Numbered from the stretch's first letter, positions 12,515 through 25,030 are shown. The stretch is DNA of 64,000 bases from Pieris napi (GCF_905475465.1 NC_062236.1:12844001-12908000); one strand, 5' to 3'. Notes: a model not told the origin generated them from the sequence alone. Translations and numbers: made by a program.

Positions 12515-13000
12515 TTACTGGGTAAAGTCAAAGTCAAAGTCAAATCATTTATTTCAATTAGACCATCTAAAATGGCACTTTTGAACGTCAAAAAAAAATA
12601 TAAAGAAGATTCTAGTTGCCCCTTTCAAAAAGTAGTTTCGTGTGGAGAAGAATGGGCAAGAAACTCCACACTTACTCTTTTAAAATAGGTTTACAATATT
12701 TTGTTACATTTGTTAAATAATTATATGTGAAGACAATGTACTCTTAGAATAAACTACTATACTAAAAAAGTTAGTATCCATGTTCCTCACATATTTACTG
12801 TAGAATGTGTACACTCCATACAACCTCATGTAAATGTATCTCACAAATTTATTTTGAATACGCTCAACCATTAGAGTTTTTTTTTTCTTGTGCCCAAATC
12901 ATAGAGTTACATTCCAAGTGGCTCCTAACAAGTGCATTATACAATGCCATTACCGCTGTTATATTTGAAAAACCCTTGGCCATAGTTAAGATTAAATTAA
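12515..13000 (-). mobile_element. 5'-truncated LINE fragment, RT C-terminus and 3' tail
   Basis: The minus strand encodes ALYNALVRSHLECNSMIW followed by ERIQNKFVRYIY and LYGVY. This is the conserved region after the reverse transcriptase in Jockey/CR1-type ORF2 proteins. One frameshift is visible in a long A-run. The 3' terminus shows tandem TTTGAC units (gtcaaagtcaaagtcaaa on the plus strand at about 12,525). The distinct tail and sequence indicate a different family from the TTTGAG-tailed one. Confidence 0.75.
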
Positions 13001-13129
13001 AAATAATTTTACATTTGAGTACCTACTGATATTGTTCGTATTTTTTAAAAATAAAAGTGTCTACATAGAGACATCACGGAACATTACGATCTAGCCGAAC
13101 TTATGACTAATAAGTAATTTAAGTCTAAG

Positions 13130-14990
13130 CTAATTTACTAATAAGGATTTTTAACATAAGAAAGTGTCCAATAACACTACTTACAGTCTCTTTTAAGTAA
13201 CACGATAAACGACACGACGATATAGTAAGGATATTTAGAACCATAGACATTAAGAACACTACCGATCTTTGGGGTATTTCTGTAAAAATAATTAGTAGGA
13301 TAATTGATGTAATTGCTCCCCATCTAGCTTTAATTTTCAACAATTGTATTGAAAGTGGCGAGTTTCCCGATCTAATGAAACATAGTAAAGTAATTCGATT
13401 ATTTAAAGCAGGTAGTATGTCCGACCCCAGTAACTTTAAACAAATTTCCGTACTACCTACTTGTAGTAAAATATTTGAAAAAATTATATTAAATCAACTG
13501 GTAAGTCATTTTAACATAACCAAATTTTAACATAACAAAATTAAATAAAAATCAGTTCGGTTTTACCAAGGGTCGCTCGACAGCCGATGCCGGTGTTGAG
13601 TTATATAGATAAATAGTTAAGGCTTGGGAGGAGTCGCGTGACGCTTTAGGTATTTTCTGCGACTTATCCAAAGCATTTGATTGTGTCCAACACGAGACCT
13701 CAATCGGGCAACTCCGCCACTATGGCATCAAGAATACAGCACTGAATCTTCTGACTTCCTATTTACACGGTAGAACTCAGAAGGTTGAAGTGAATGGTAA
13801 GAGGTCCTCTGGGTCGGTAGTAGATATGGGGGAACCACAGGGCTCAATTTTTGGCCCTTTCCTCTTTTCTGTTTAAATAAATGATCTACCTTTCATGGTA
13901 GAGATAAAACATCAGATAGTTTTGTTTGCTGATGATACGTCCTTAATTTTTAAAATCCAACGACAAATAACAAATTTTGACGATGTGAACAACGCTCTCT
14001 CTTTGGTTTAGTATGAATAACGTACTTAATTAAAAAAAACGAAATGCATTAAATTTTGTGCAAAAACTGCTAGGGTTTTGGATACAAGACCAATTATATA
14101 AAGATGAGGAATTGAATCTGGATGATACAACTGTATTTCTCGGAATCACCATGGATTCAAAACTTCAGTGGTCCCCTCATATTAACGGATTGGCGAAGAG
14201 ACTTAGTTCTGCAGCTTACGCGGTTAAAAAAATTCGCTCACTAACTGATGTCGATACAGCTAGACTTGTTTATTTTAGTTGTATGGGGTCATGCTGCTGA
14301 TGTCGAAACTATTTTCATCCTGCAGAAAAGAGAGAGAGAGAGACATCCTGGTATTCGTGCAATCTATAATTTAAAATGTAGGGAATCTCTGAGAGATAAA
14401 TTCAAGAAAATTAATATACAACTTCCCTTTACCTCGCAATATATTTATGAAAATATTATGTATGTATTTAAAAATAGTTATAAGTTTACTAGAATAGAAC
14501 ATACGCACAATGTGAATACTCGGAACAAACGCAGGCTGCAATTTATCCGTACTAGGCTATCTAAACTTAGTAATTATTTTTTGGGAAAAGGGATACTCTT
14601 CTTTAATGAAATCCCAGAGGCTTTTTTTATCTCTGCCTTTTAATCAATTTAAGAAATGTATTAAAGAAAAGCTGTGTAAAAAAGCCTTACTATAAAGTTA
14701 ACGATTATTTAGTTGATAAAAAGGCCAGGGACTAGTGCTAGATAGGCTAATTCTAATTCATTTGCGATATTTGTTTTAAAATAAAAATGTTGTTTGATGA
14801 TTTTGCTATTTTAAAAGAGTACCGAGAGTTTTATACGCCGGCTTTTTCTCTCGGCCTACAACCTCTGTCTTCTTTGCCGATGAGTAGGGATGCCTACAGT
14901 TTCAAATTTAATGACGTGGAATAAATGATGCCTGCATCTTACGTTCCATAATAAACATATTTTATTTTATGCATACATGATTTTGAATTT
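13130..14990 (+). mobile_element. degenerate LINE with recognisable RT core, family L2-like copy
   Basis: The plus strand shows an ordered but broken ORF2. A linker region (LWGIS, then IFNNCIESGEFPD and FKAGSMSDPSNFK) corresponds to the one at 37,530-37,720. The RT core follows with FGFTKGRSTADAG, DLSKAFDCVQHE, EPQGSIFGP and LFADDTSLIF. The C-terminus (LSKLSNYFLGKGILFFNEIP) comes last. Stops and frameshifts interrupt it several times (near 13,610, 13,876, 14,010, 14,300). The 3' end (gccggctttttctctcggcc to aataaacatattttat) is repeated at 30,830-30,990. Confidence 0.8.
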
Positions 14991-15090
14991 GAATTTTAAT
15001 ATTGCTTATAATAAAATTATACTTTTAATTCTTCTTTCAAATAATATTTATTTTGATTAGATATAACCATCTTGAATTTTAAAAAGTAAT

Positions 15091-18000
15091 TTATTTAATA
15101 TTGCTCTGTATCCAATCGTAGAAACTGTGGACTGAATCAAAAAGATCAGGATAGTTGCTGGCGCAGGGATTTACTACCCCGGACGCGACTCCTATTTGAA
15201 CAGTTTTGTTCTTATCGTCCTGAATAACGAGAGGACCTCCAGAATCACCCTGCATGAGAAATAATAACATTTAAAGGTTTTGATTTACAGGAATGTGTTA
15301 TATTGTTAATGAACACTTATTGATCGGCTTCCCTTACAACAACAATAATCCAGAAGTGTGTGATTGTGGCGTTCGGTCTCAGAACGAAATTTGCTCATTT
15401 GTTTTCAAAGGTGTGTAGATGATCAGTATTTTTTTCCATCAGCATATGAAATCATAATTCCCTCACGATGTTTTAACTTCACCATAACGCTTGCTCATAT
15501 GCAAGAAAATTAAATGCAAACATAGATTTTCGGAACTTTTGAAGACATTCTCTATCCAGATACTATGATTGATGTGAACTTATATTTAAAACCATTTGAT
15601 AAATCCTGATTGTAACGTGAAACTATCATCTATTGCAAATGTTGTAGCACATTTGAATACTCACAGAGCATGCACCTTTATGGTTCGGGCGCTTAGCGCA
15701 GAGTTGTCCCGCGTAAAGTGAGCTTTTTATTCGTTTAGAGCAGGCGTCATTGCTTATTGTTTCGTACTCCAACATTTGAAGATTGTTTGGTGAAGTTTGC
15801 TTTGTCTGTAATAATGATGTTAAAATAATGGAAATAAACATTTCTATTTTAAAATAATGGATATTATCGTAACGATGGTAAAATCGTGAACCACCTCTCG
15901 TGAATTTCCATGTTGTTACCCATTCGGCTTACTCACATTAATGTAACAAAGATCAACAACCAATAACCCTTAAATATAATAACTAAAATATTTAATTAAA
16001 AGGAGTCCCTTTAGGCAAGGTTCCGAAGATACTGGCAGCGTTCCTTCTTTGAATAGCTAGCCAAATTCTTTGTCTGAGGTAGCTGCCAGTATTTCGGTCT
16101 TCTGTGATGTCGACTACCCTACATTCTTGCTATTTCCTTAACAGCCTTATAGCGCTAGGACCCCACGAACCAAGGATCTCGACATCGAATGGGAAAAATC
16201 ATTTTCGGAGACTAGACCCCTGTATTTTCATGCTTTAGCCTTTTCAGCTACTTCACAAGCCGCACCAGCTCTGTAGTTGGTTCCATGGAGATGGGAAGGG
16301 GCCAGCGTGTCTGAACAGGTTGCACCCCATACTATCATGAAATCTAACTCTTGCCATCGTTTCTTGCAATACCAGTCGGCTCGGCACGTTGACGATGGCA
16401 GCGGAGCGGCGTTTGATATCGTTAAGCGCGGTCTCGTAAATGCGGCCTACACTTTTTTGGCATGACAGTCCATGATTTCGTAGCTTATCAACATCACTGC
16501 CACAGGGACATTTATGTAGAGCGCATACCGGAACCCCAAGTCATAGACAGGTCGCAATTCTCAAAAAATGTTCCTGGATTTGACTAAGAGTATGCGTAAT
16601 GCCAGTAGCCAGCCTCAATCGTACCCACGCCCAAAAGCCCAGCGCGTGCCGAACCTGTACTACAGCTCAAAAGATTGATATAGGTCAATTTGTAATTTAT
16701 GTCTTCCCAGCTCCTCTGTGAATTTAGAGAAAATGGAAAATTTTGACCAGTGCATGCAATTAGGACAGCGTTTCTAGCTTCTTCCAAACCTCCAGCAATC
16801 TCAAAGTTTGAAGGGCATCCTTAAAATGTTACTTATGAGATTTGCTGAACAATGACAGAAAACAGCAAGGCTGGTAAAGCGACGATAGAAATTTTGCGAA
16901 TCCCTACCTACCTAACTTTCGCTTTACAAATGCTTGAGTCCAAGATTTCTTGTTAAGCTGTTTCTTGTTAATAATAGATTCTAAGCTAATTTTGATTACG
17001 TCGTCTACTTGAGTCAGAGATCTGGGTGATTCAAATGGAGCAGCAACGGAGCAAAAACGTTAACTTTAGGAAGTGCATAATGTGGACTTTTCAAGTAGAC
17101 GGTTAGCAGAATTTTGAAATTTAGTAATTCATAAAAAGTTGGAGAACCTAAAAGATAAAGGAAAATACTGTTAACTATTTTAATATTTGGAGCAAAAATA
17201 TTCAATATTTGTTTTACGACATTTACATTTAAGTCGCAGTTATTTATCAAAAGTTCGCATTAGCTAAAATTAAGCACCAATGGCTTCAAATTTATTTATG
17301 TTTAAAAATAGGTGTTACATGGTAAAAAAGTTCTAAATATATAAAATTAATTCAAAAAATCATTATACACAGTCATTCGTGACAATTTTGGTTCTCGGTT
17401 TTGAAAACAGTGCTATTCTAAAATGAAAAATAAAAAAATTTCAAAGCGGATTGCATCATTTCTCAAGCCTATGACAAGACAATGACCTAGGAAAACTGAT
17501 AAATTTCTAAAAAAATTTAGAAATTAATCTACTCACATAGTTTATTAATCCCCAGCCAGTCAAGAGACATTTCTTTCCAATGGGTACCATTTCATTTAAC
17601 AACTCAATGGGTTGAACCTTATCGCTGTATTTGAATTTGCCTTGTATCTGTACGATGCCTATGTCATTCTTTAGAGTCTGCCTTGAATACTTCTCATGAG
17701 GGATCAATTTCTTAATCTTGTATCGGTCGCCGCCTTTATTGATCATGTGAGTGCCAACGATTATTGACATTTCTTTCATGTTTTCCCTAAAAGTTTTTTT
17801 AAATCAATAAATTATTATTACTATTATTATTATTATAATTATTATTATTACAAATAATTATCATTAAAGTTCGTCGTGACTCGTGAAACTAAATAAGTTG
17901 TAAAAGGTTCTGTATGTCAATAATGATTATAAGTGGAGGTCATCAGTGATGGAAAACTTTTGTCGAAAACATACTCACTGATAAATGCAATGAGCTGCTG

Positions 18001-18575
18001 TTAACACGTACTCTTCGTTTAATATAGACCCTCCGCAACTGTGCCAATCTTTGTTTCCTATATGACTACGTATTGAAACTTGGTAGTTAGCCGTGCCTGG
18101 AGTGGCATCTTGGCCACCGATTATTCGGCTGTCTCCATCAATAGCTTCCGAAACGTCCACTTCGCCTGTGAACGTACTTTATTTTAATCGGCTACATGTT
18201 CATGTTTAGTCTAATATACTGTGCAGTTGTGCATGGGCCACGGCATAACAATTATTTTGGTGCGGAAGCCAAAGAAAAAAAAAGGAACTGATTGAATTCA
18301 AATGACGGTCCAGATTGTGCGCAATTAAATAACTCTCGTAAAGATTAAAATTATATTTTGGTAACATGTGCATCATCAGTTAAAAAAAAATGCGAATAGG
18401 GCATTATTTTACAACAAAATTAAGCCCTAATGTATTTGACTCTTATTTGCTGTTCGAGTCGTGTTAGTATCCTTCGTAAGACTACACAGAACTGGGTATA
18501 AATTAATTAAATTAAATTTATCTTACCAAGGAGTCCTTGGGACAGAAGAAGTAGTATTCCAAAATGGAGAAACAT
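15091..18575 (-). CDS. secreted chymotrypsin-like serine protease A2 (S1 family), five exons, altered pocket
   Basis: Predicted 261 residues. Exons in coding order: 18575-18527, 18165-17979, 17786-17537, 15805-15665, 15249-15091; phases and GT-AG sites match the paralogs. Signal peptide MFLHFGILLLL, activation at SR before IIGG, His in TAAHC, Asp in NDIGIV and Ser in GDSGGP are all present, so it should be catalytically competent. Two oddities stand out. Exon 4 is eight codons shorter than in protease A1, removing a loop before GQLCAKRP. The strand lining the substrate cleft reads VASGVVNPC where A1 has VVSWGIPC, so Trp215 is replaced by Gly and Gly216 by Val. Gly189 and Asp226 (YPDLF) are kept. 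Intron 3 holds a decayed element at 16,015-16,800. Substrate preference is probably changed; this is inference. Confidence 0.88.
16015..16800 (-). mobile_element. decayed transposon fragment with WGATCSDTLAPSHL motif
   Basis: The minus strand encodes VWGATCSDTLAPSHLHGTNY, then a GAACEVAEKAKA segment, and ends with a degraded QR..LAIQRRNAAS motif. The same order of motifs occurs at 60,580-60,950. This domain is familiar from the C-terminal part of repetitive ORFs in invertebrate genomes. The family is not certain. Stops and frameshifts make it non-functional. It lies in intron 3 of protease A2. Confidence 0.5.
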
Positions 18576-18616
18576 TTTCCTTCGAGTCCTGTCCTTGCTC
18601 TGAAATTTCAACTATA

Positions 18617-18624
18617 TATTTATA
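18617..18624 (-). promoter_or_regulatory. TATA box of protease A2
   Basis: TATAAATA on the minus strand lies about 42 bp upstream of the ATG at 18,575, in the same context as in the other subfamily A genes (followed by a conserved gcaaggacagg leader). Confidence 0.65.
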
Positions 18625-18829
18625 CTAGAAAATATACATAAGTTAATGGAAAATTATGCAAAAGACGGAAATTATTTAAAGACAACATAATTAGTATTGG
18701 TGCTTAATGATATTGCTAATTATTATTGATTTGTATGTTTGTTACTCAATGTTATTTCATTCGTTATAGTAGTTGTTGCTTTTACGCCAACTTCATCCAT
18801 CCTTTAACGGGGAGCTGTGTTTAGGGAAG

Positions 18830-19335
18830 TGGGCCGGCGTGTGGGATGGACTGGTTCTCGCGGCACGATGCAATAGGTCGTGTCACGCCCCACCGTGCAC
18901 CGAGGCATTTTAATTAAAAGCTGGCAGCGGTGGCAATGCTACGTAGATGAATGTTTGAGTGGGGTGTCACCCCTAGCCCAGAGAGCTTACAGCTGTCTCA
19001 GAGCTAAAAGTCGTTTTGATGCTCGGAGTAGAATCAAAGAACGCGAGTGCCACATGTTCGATATTCTCCTGTCGTCCCTCAGCCTGGTCGGTCTGGTCGA
19101 TCACGGCTATCTCCTTCAGGATGCTTCGGATAACTATTTCGAGGACGCGCTCCTAGATACATAGGTTTTAATATAATCCGCAGAGGTCAGGGGCTGATCC
19201 TCGGACGCTATCCTGAAGGCGGGAAGCTAACACTTTGGCAGCGAATGTGTGCCAAGCAAAGCGTGCAAAGCCTACGTGTAGTGAGTGCCTCTACCAACCA
19301 AATCGTCATCCGCATCGCCTTCCCATCTCAGCGCT
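18830..19335 (+). other. GC-rich unrecognised block, probable transposon remnant
   Basis: It is conspicuously GC-rich against the surrounding DNA. A 94-codon open frame (18,880-19,164) contains RDARSRIKE-like basic stretches. I do not recognise a domain. The composition and partial resemblance to 1-300 suggest a retroelement remnant rather than a host gene. Confidence 0.35.
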
Positions 19336-19698
19336 GACCGCGATAAATTTTATGAAATATTCTAAGGGAAAGAAAATGATATAAATATAAGAAAAATGTC
19401 TCTTTCCTGTTCATATAGAAAGCAATTTTAACATTAATTAAAAATGACTTACGTAAACGAAAAATTTAAAATTTAAATATTGATTGCTTTTTTTTTACAA
19501 AATTAATTTAAATTTTGTAAAAAAAACAATTAATATTTAAATCGAAATTATTACAACCAATAAAATGCGTCACGTTTTACGTAAATACTTAATGTTTTAT
19601 CTATTTCTTCAATCGCCAGACAATATAATATTATTTTGCAAAATTTGCAATTCAATTCAAAGCATTCTCAAGACGATCATCACCAAGGGAGCAAAAAC

Positions 19699-20100
19699 AT
19701 GAAAGAAATCTTCCTATTTTTGGTCCTCATTGGAGTGACTGTGGGAGAGCCAACATGATTATTATTTGGATATTCTTAACGTTGTTCCTTGTATGTCAAT
19801 TTCATACACTTTTAAGATCACTTCGAGTTAAAAATATTAATTTTGCATAACCAGTGTACCATAGCACTGAGTGGCTGACATTATCGTCTAATTACAAAAG
19901 TCGGCGTAATGATTTTCTTATAAACAATTGTTTTTTTAAGGCAAAAGCGATTTAGAACAAACAATCCTTGGCGGTCAAGATGCTCCCTAAGGAATAGCTA
20001 AGTGGCAGGCCTCTATAAGATTCGGTTATTGGCAAAACAATTGCGGCGCTAGTGTCCTCAACGAAAGATGGCTTTTAACTTCTGCTCACTACATGTACAG
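19699..20100 (+). pseudogene. decayed S1 serine protease, exons 1 and 2 only
   Basis: A signal-peptide exon starts at 19,699 (MKEIFLFLVLIGVTVG) but has no GT donor at the expected place. The second exon runs 19,941-20,100 after a good polypyrimidine-AG acceptor. It encodes QTILGGQDAP, then an in-frame TAA (19,988-19,990), then WLLTSAHYM, where the conserved Cys after the catalytic His is Tyr. The expected GT donor after it is GC. No Asp, linker or Ser exon follows; mariner sequence comes next. A dead gene fragment of the same protease family, from a lineage distinct from A and B. Confidence 0.8.
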
Positions 20101-20149
20101 GCAAATTGAAAACCCATCACCGAACTTAGGCATTACTCTCTCTCAGTTC

Positions 20150-20480
20150 TGTGTATCAAGAATGCGAGCGTTTAATGCTACATTAATAGCCTAACCTAAA
20201 CAGGGATCATCGTCACGTCCACGTTGAAATTCAGCAAACCAGTGATAAATTGTGGTTTTGGATGGGGCTTCATCACCAAATGCAGAAATCATCCGGTCAA
20301 CACACTGTTTCTGTGATAAACCACTTCGAAAGTCATAATAAAGCATCGCTCTTGAATTTTCTAGAGTCAATTCCATTTTCTCAACGACTAAACAAGTTTG
20401 ACAAAACTATGTGACATTAGACCGAGAATCTTTTTTAAAATAAATAAATGGTATTCGATTTAAAAAAAAGAGTTTTCAAT
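20150..20480 (-). mobile_element. mariner-type transposase N-terminal fragment
   Basis: The minus strand (20,376-20,191) encodes a helix-turn-helix segment with RAMLYYDFRSGLSQKQCVD and FGDEAPSKTTIYHWFAEFQR. This matches the N-terminal DNA-binding region typical of mariner (Tc1/mariner superfamily) transposases. It stops soon after RGRDDDP. No catalytic DDD region is present, so it is an internally deleted or truncated copy. Confidence 0.8.
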
Positions 20481-21405
20481 TAAAAAGATTTAAATATGAC
20501 AGGAAGAGTGGTATTATTCCATTCCCGCTACTTTTAGTGCACCCTATGTACAAATGACTTCTGGGCTATTATTAGAATTAAAACAATATCTCTGTTGAGC
20601 CGGGTACGAGGCTGTCGGAACAGCATCTTGAAGACTGTGGCAGATAACCTGTCTTCGTCTATCATGAGGCATTTGAAAAATTTTATGCATACACTCGTCG
20701 ATCTGAACCGACAAGTTTACGCATACAATTTTTCATAGGTTTTATGTTTAGCTTTTTAATAATAATAATATACTAACACTAGTCCGTAAGTTTATACTAA
20801 CATAATGATGGATTATTTTATCTGAACAAATAAATAAATAATAATAATAATCGGAGCATTCCCTGACATATATATTATATAAATAAGTTCGGGATGTCTG
20901 CACCAAGCTGCTATCAGGCAGGCTCACCGATAACTAATCGTTTGAAGCGAGAAATGAGTAAGACAGAGAATTAAAGTTATTTAATTGTTTTTTTGCCAGA
21001 TTTAACTTAATTGTTTTTAAAAAATAATTACAACTCAACCTTGAAATTAATGAGAAATTTATAATATAATGGTTTTTAGTTTCCATGGCCTTAAAAATTT
21101 ACAAACACGTGTAAATTACATAAAAACGTCGGAATAATACGTTTTATAAAATATATTGTTTTATTTCTCTAGACTGATCCAAACTGATCTGCGACTGGCC
21201 ATTGCGATACATATATGGAGTCGGACACGGAATATTTACTGCTGTACCCCGCATTACTATATTTTTTAAAGACAGCTTCGTTTAATTTATTTCGAGTTAT
21301 TTTCCTTATAAGTCCAGCCTATTTTATATTAAGAAGTTGAAATATAAAAGGCATAGAGAAGCAAAAACTTTCGATTATTTTGCAGGATTTATTTCTCTTA
21401 ATTTT
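20480..21405. other. intergenic stretch without recognised gene
   Basis: Mostly AT-rich with short (ATA)n and (AAT)n tracts. A block at 20,590-20,710 is more balanced in composition, but neither strand gives a recognisable domain. Nothing further can be supported. Confidence 0.4.
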
Positions 21406-21409
21406 ATTA

Positions 21410-21556
21410 AAAGTGGCTTCAGCGTGCGACTCTTATCCCTGAAGGTCGTAGGTTCGATCCCCGTCTTTCCACCAATAGACTTTCTTTCTATATGCGCATG
21501 TTACCTTCGCTCGAACAGCGAAGGATAACCTCGTTACGAAACCGGCCTGCCTGAGA
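21410..21556 (+). mobile_element. tRNA-derived SINE
   Basis: Starts at agtggcttcagcgtgcgac and continues with gtcgtaggttcgatccccg, a good box B-like match. Then comes the actttctttctatatgcgca body and cctcgttacgaaacc. It is the plus-strand counterpart of the copies at 8035 and 9003. The first bases of the box A region are missing, so it is slightly 5'-truncated. Confidence 0.75.
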
Positions 21557-21559
21557 CCC

Positions 21560-21680
21560 AAATGGCTACAGATTCCCTGCTCGAAAAGGTCCCATCCCCG
21601 GGAATCGTGATACTAAGAGACTTTAACGCCCACCGCGCCTACTGGCTTGGCTCTGATAACACCTATAATTTTAGATCATT
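21560..21680 (+). mobile_element. LINE endonuclease fragment
   Basis: The plus strand encodes DSLLEKVPSPGIVILRDFNA followed by HRAYWLGSDNT. This resembles the apurinic-endonuclease motif (GDFNAHH...WLGS) of Jockey-type LINEs, with Gly replaced by Arg. It is only about 40 codons long. Confidence 0.7.
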
Positions 21681-21997
21681 CAAATGCTCCCCAAATAGAC
21701 ATCGAAATCTAAGGCCAAAATGATTTGATTTTTTAAGTGTAGCTATCGAACCATCTCGTTTATTAAAACCGTATAGTTTAATTGTATATAATGTTGTTTG
21801 GAATAAGAAGACAACTGAACACTGAAAATTCATATTATCACATCACAGAACGGCTGTTGCTAATAATGACCATCCCAAGAAACCAGATCAGAGCATAAGA
21901 TGAGTGAAGAATATCTATTCTTGCCAGGGCCTTTCAGTGACCGACATTTTCTTTTAATTGAAATTTTTGATATAATAATACCATATTTTGTTTTTAA

Positions 21998-23295
21998 TAT
22001 TTTTTTTTTTTTATAGAACGGGGGGCAAACGGGCAGGAGGCTCACCTGATGTTAAGTGATACCGCCGCCCATGGACACTCTCAATGCCAGAGGGCTCGCG
22101 AGTGCGTTGCCGGCCTTTTAAGAATAGGTACGCTCTTTTCTTGAAGGACCCTAAGTCGAATTGGTTCGGAAATACTTCAGTGGGCAGCTGGTTCCACATA
22201 GTGGTTGTGCGCGGCAAAAACTGCCTTGAAAAACGCTCAGTTGTGGAACGGCGGACGTCGAGGTGATACGGGTGGAATTTCGTATTATGTCTCGACGTCC
22301 GATGAAGAAATTCAGCTGCAGGTATTAATCCGAACAACTCCTCTGAACACTCTCCATGGTAAATGCGGTAGAAGATGCAGAGTGACCCCACATCTCTAAG
22401 CAACGCCAAAGGATCAAGCCGCTCGGAGAGGGATTGGTCGTCGACGATTCGAACCGCTCTGCGTTGTATACGGTCAAGTGGAAAGAGCTGGTACTGGGGA
22501 GCCCCCGCCCAGAGGTGAGAGCAGTACTCCATGTGGGGCCGAATTTGCGCTTTATATAGTTGCATGCGGTGGCCCGGAGTGAAGTACCGCCTCGCCTTGC
22601 TGAGCACACCAAGCTTTTTGGAGGCTAATTTAGCCTTTCCCTCCAAGTGACCGCGAAACTGAACGTCGTTCGATATGTAAACGCCAAGTATTCCAATGCT
22701 GGCTGTGGCTCTAAGAAGAGTGTTTTCGAAAAGAGGAGTAGCGACAAAGGGTGTTTTTTTAGCGGAAAACGCGCAAACTTGTGTCTTCTTGGGGTTAAAT
22801 TGAACTAGGTTTTGTCTGCCCCAGTCTGAGACTCCACGTAGTAGAGTTTCGACTTCAGACACAAGTTTGTTCCGGTACTCATCAATAACTGCCCGAGAAA
22901 TACCTGCCCGGCCAGTGTAAAGAATATCCCCAGTGCTGTCATCCGCATAGCAGTGAATGTTGCTAAGTTGCAACATATCATTGATATGCAGAATAAATAG
23001 GGTCGGGGATAGAACACAGCCTTGTGGGACCCCAGCGTTCACGGGTTTAAGGTCGGAACATGCTCCGTCGATGACGACCTTGATGCTCCGATCGGCCAGA
23101 AAGCTGGAGATCCAATCACATAATTTCTCGGGAAGCCCATAGGCTGGAAGCTTCGAGAGCAGTGCTCTGTGCCACACCCGATCGAAAGCTTTCGCTATGT
23201 CCAAACTTACCGCCAGCGCCTCCCCCTTGGACTCAATTGCCTCTGCCCACCTATGGGTAAGGTATACAAGGAGGTCACCAGCTGAGCGACCAGCG
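21998..23295 (-). mobile_element. 5'-truncated Jockey-like LINE (family J1) with open reverse transcriptase
   Basis: A 397-codon open frame on the minus strand (23,204-22,011, open upstream to about 23,295) encodes the reverse transcriptase core and C-terminus. Motifs include SLDIAKAFDRVWH, GVPQGCVLSPTLF and the active site CYADD, then the downstream FNPKKTQVC and LDRIQRRAVRIV segments. The endonuclease and ORF1 are absent. The 3' end is a poly(A) run at about 22,000-22,012. Related copies at 31,090-31,140 and 41,250-41,300 read straight across the site (ttaataattataaaag), so the insertion limits are well defined. The long uninterrupted frame suggests a recent insertion. Confidence 0.88.
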
Positions 23296-23820
23296 ATTAT
23301 AAAAGAAACACTTGCCTTCTTAATTATTGGAAGAACTAGATCTAAATTGCATACAAAAATTCGTATTAACGCTATTCAAGTTACAGATAACCGATAGATT
23401 GAAACGTTAAAGTGTAATCTACTTATCTCGTGATATGGACAAATTCAAGAAATCGATTTACAAATTATGCCTTTTCTAGAAACCACTCCAAGGCCATCGA
23501 AACTGTTGATACGCAGTACGTATAACAATTATTTTCTTTTCAATACATAACTTTTAATTTAAATAATCTGGTTTTGGTAGAAAACAATAAGGTCGAACAT
23601 TTTTACTTATGTTTTTAAAACGTGTGGCTTTTCTCTTTTCTTATTTTATAAAATACAATTATAAACTTATAGTTTTTAAATTCTCTCTACATAAATCGCT
23701 CAAGTATCGTACCATACGTTATCAAATACCTTTTATTTGTACAAGGCGTCTATATATTTAATAGTTGTATTTTTTCGTTGTTTCCTGGTTGTATGGCAAT
23801 ATTAATTATCATCAACATTA

Positions 23821-24199
23821 TCTTAATATATATAAATTACGCGTCACGTTGTTTGTCTGCTATGGACTCTTAAACTACTAAACCGATTTCAATCAAATTT
23901 GCACACCGTGTGCAGTTTGATCTAACTTAAAAGATAGGATTTAGCTTATATCTCAATTTATACCCGCAATATTATTTTATTGCAAAATATTTGTTTATTA
24001 TTTGATAGTCACAATTCTAACAGATGGCGCTGTGTTGAAAGTACCAACGTGTCTCATAAGCTACAATTTAATGGCATAACCACCAAAAAAGCATGGTGGT
24101 CCCCATGACTGGTGTTCTTCTACCGTTACCCTTGAATACTTTACTACCATGTAATATAACAAAAACCTTAACCACAGCAACGCTTGGCAGGTCTGCTAG
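23821..24199 (+). mobile_element. non-autonomous Helitron
   Basis: Starts TCTTAATATATATAAATTAC after an A and ends GTCTGCTAG before a T. This matches the Helitron rules (5' TC, 3' CTRR, insertion between A and T, no target duplication). The internal aaccgatttcaatcaaattt motif is common in lepidopteran elements of this kind. The duplicated copy near 31,600 lacks it and reads through the junction. Confidence 0.7.
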
Positions 24200-24490
24200 T
24201 TTTTTATACTTTTTAAAAAGTCCATCTTTAAAAAAGGCATATCAGTTCAAAGCCGTTACATGTGGTCAAAGGGGAAAAACTACCTTTACCGGGGAAGATG
24301 GAGTCCTTTACTTCGCACAACGAACGTCGATCTCCACCACGACCTGGAGCTTTTTACCATAGCCCAATGGATGAAGTTGGCGTCTACACGCAACTTCGAC
24401 AAGGTTAAACACCATCAACTACTACAGTGTAGTAACACACATACAATTCAATAACATTTACCGATATCATTAAACACCAATACAAATTAC
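24200..24490 (+). repeat. duplicated upstream flank of protease A genes, copy 2
   Basis: Matches 31,600-31,890 and the 3' part of 471-790, including the cgacctggagctttttacca block. It is separated from the TATA box of the A3 pseudogene by about 530 bp of extra sequence, whereas in A1 and A4 the gap is only tens of bases. Confidence 0.7.
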
Positions 24491-24494
24491 GTTT

Positions 24495-25030
24495 TTTTAT
24501 ACAGGGTGGCCAAAAAGTCGTGGATCAAACGCAAATAGAGGATAGATGAGGTCATCAGCGGCAAAAAATTGTTCTACGGGAGGTCTCTAAGGTCAACCCC
24601 TGCAGAGTTATGATTTATTTTTGTTTTTATATGAAAATTGACTTTTTTTTACTAATTCTTATTAAAATTCGAAAAAATCTACATCCTGTTTCTTTTTCAT
24701 AATATCCACTAGATTGGTACTGATGAGTTCTTGCGTTAGACATACTATTTATAGTTGTTTATTGAGTGTATTGAAGATAATATTAAGTTATACGATATAA
24801 ATTTTTTTCAAATCAAAACTTTTTGTTTATTTCGGACCCCACTGTGAAAAATACTCTACCGAAAAGTGACCCTGTATTACATGTTTTGGCGCATTTAATA
24901 TGGATTCTGAAAAGGTATTACACATGGCCATGAGTCGTTCTAATATATTTCTAGGACGAAAAAACAACAACGATTCGGACTTATACTAAAAATCTACATA
25001 TTTTTTCCATTAAAATATGTAGATTTTTAG
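24495..25030. mobile_element. probable insertion in the A3 promoter, unclassified
   Basis: The extra DNA begins near acagggtggccaaaaagtcg and is absent from the equivalent place in A1 and A4. Its right edge merges with a perfect 23-bp inverted repeat (24,982-25,004 with 25,012-25,034) that includes the TATA box. No protein or target duplication was identified. Confidence 0.45.

Noticed and set aside
18880..19164. 94-codon open frame as a host gene
   Set aside because: No domain, no splice context and GC-rich repeat-like surroundings. Better seen as a transposon remnant.
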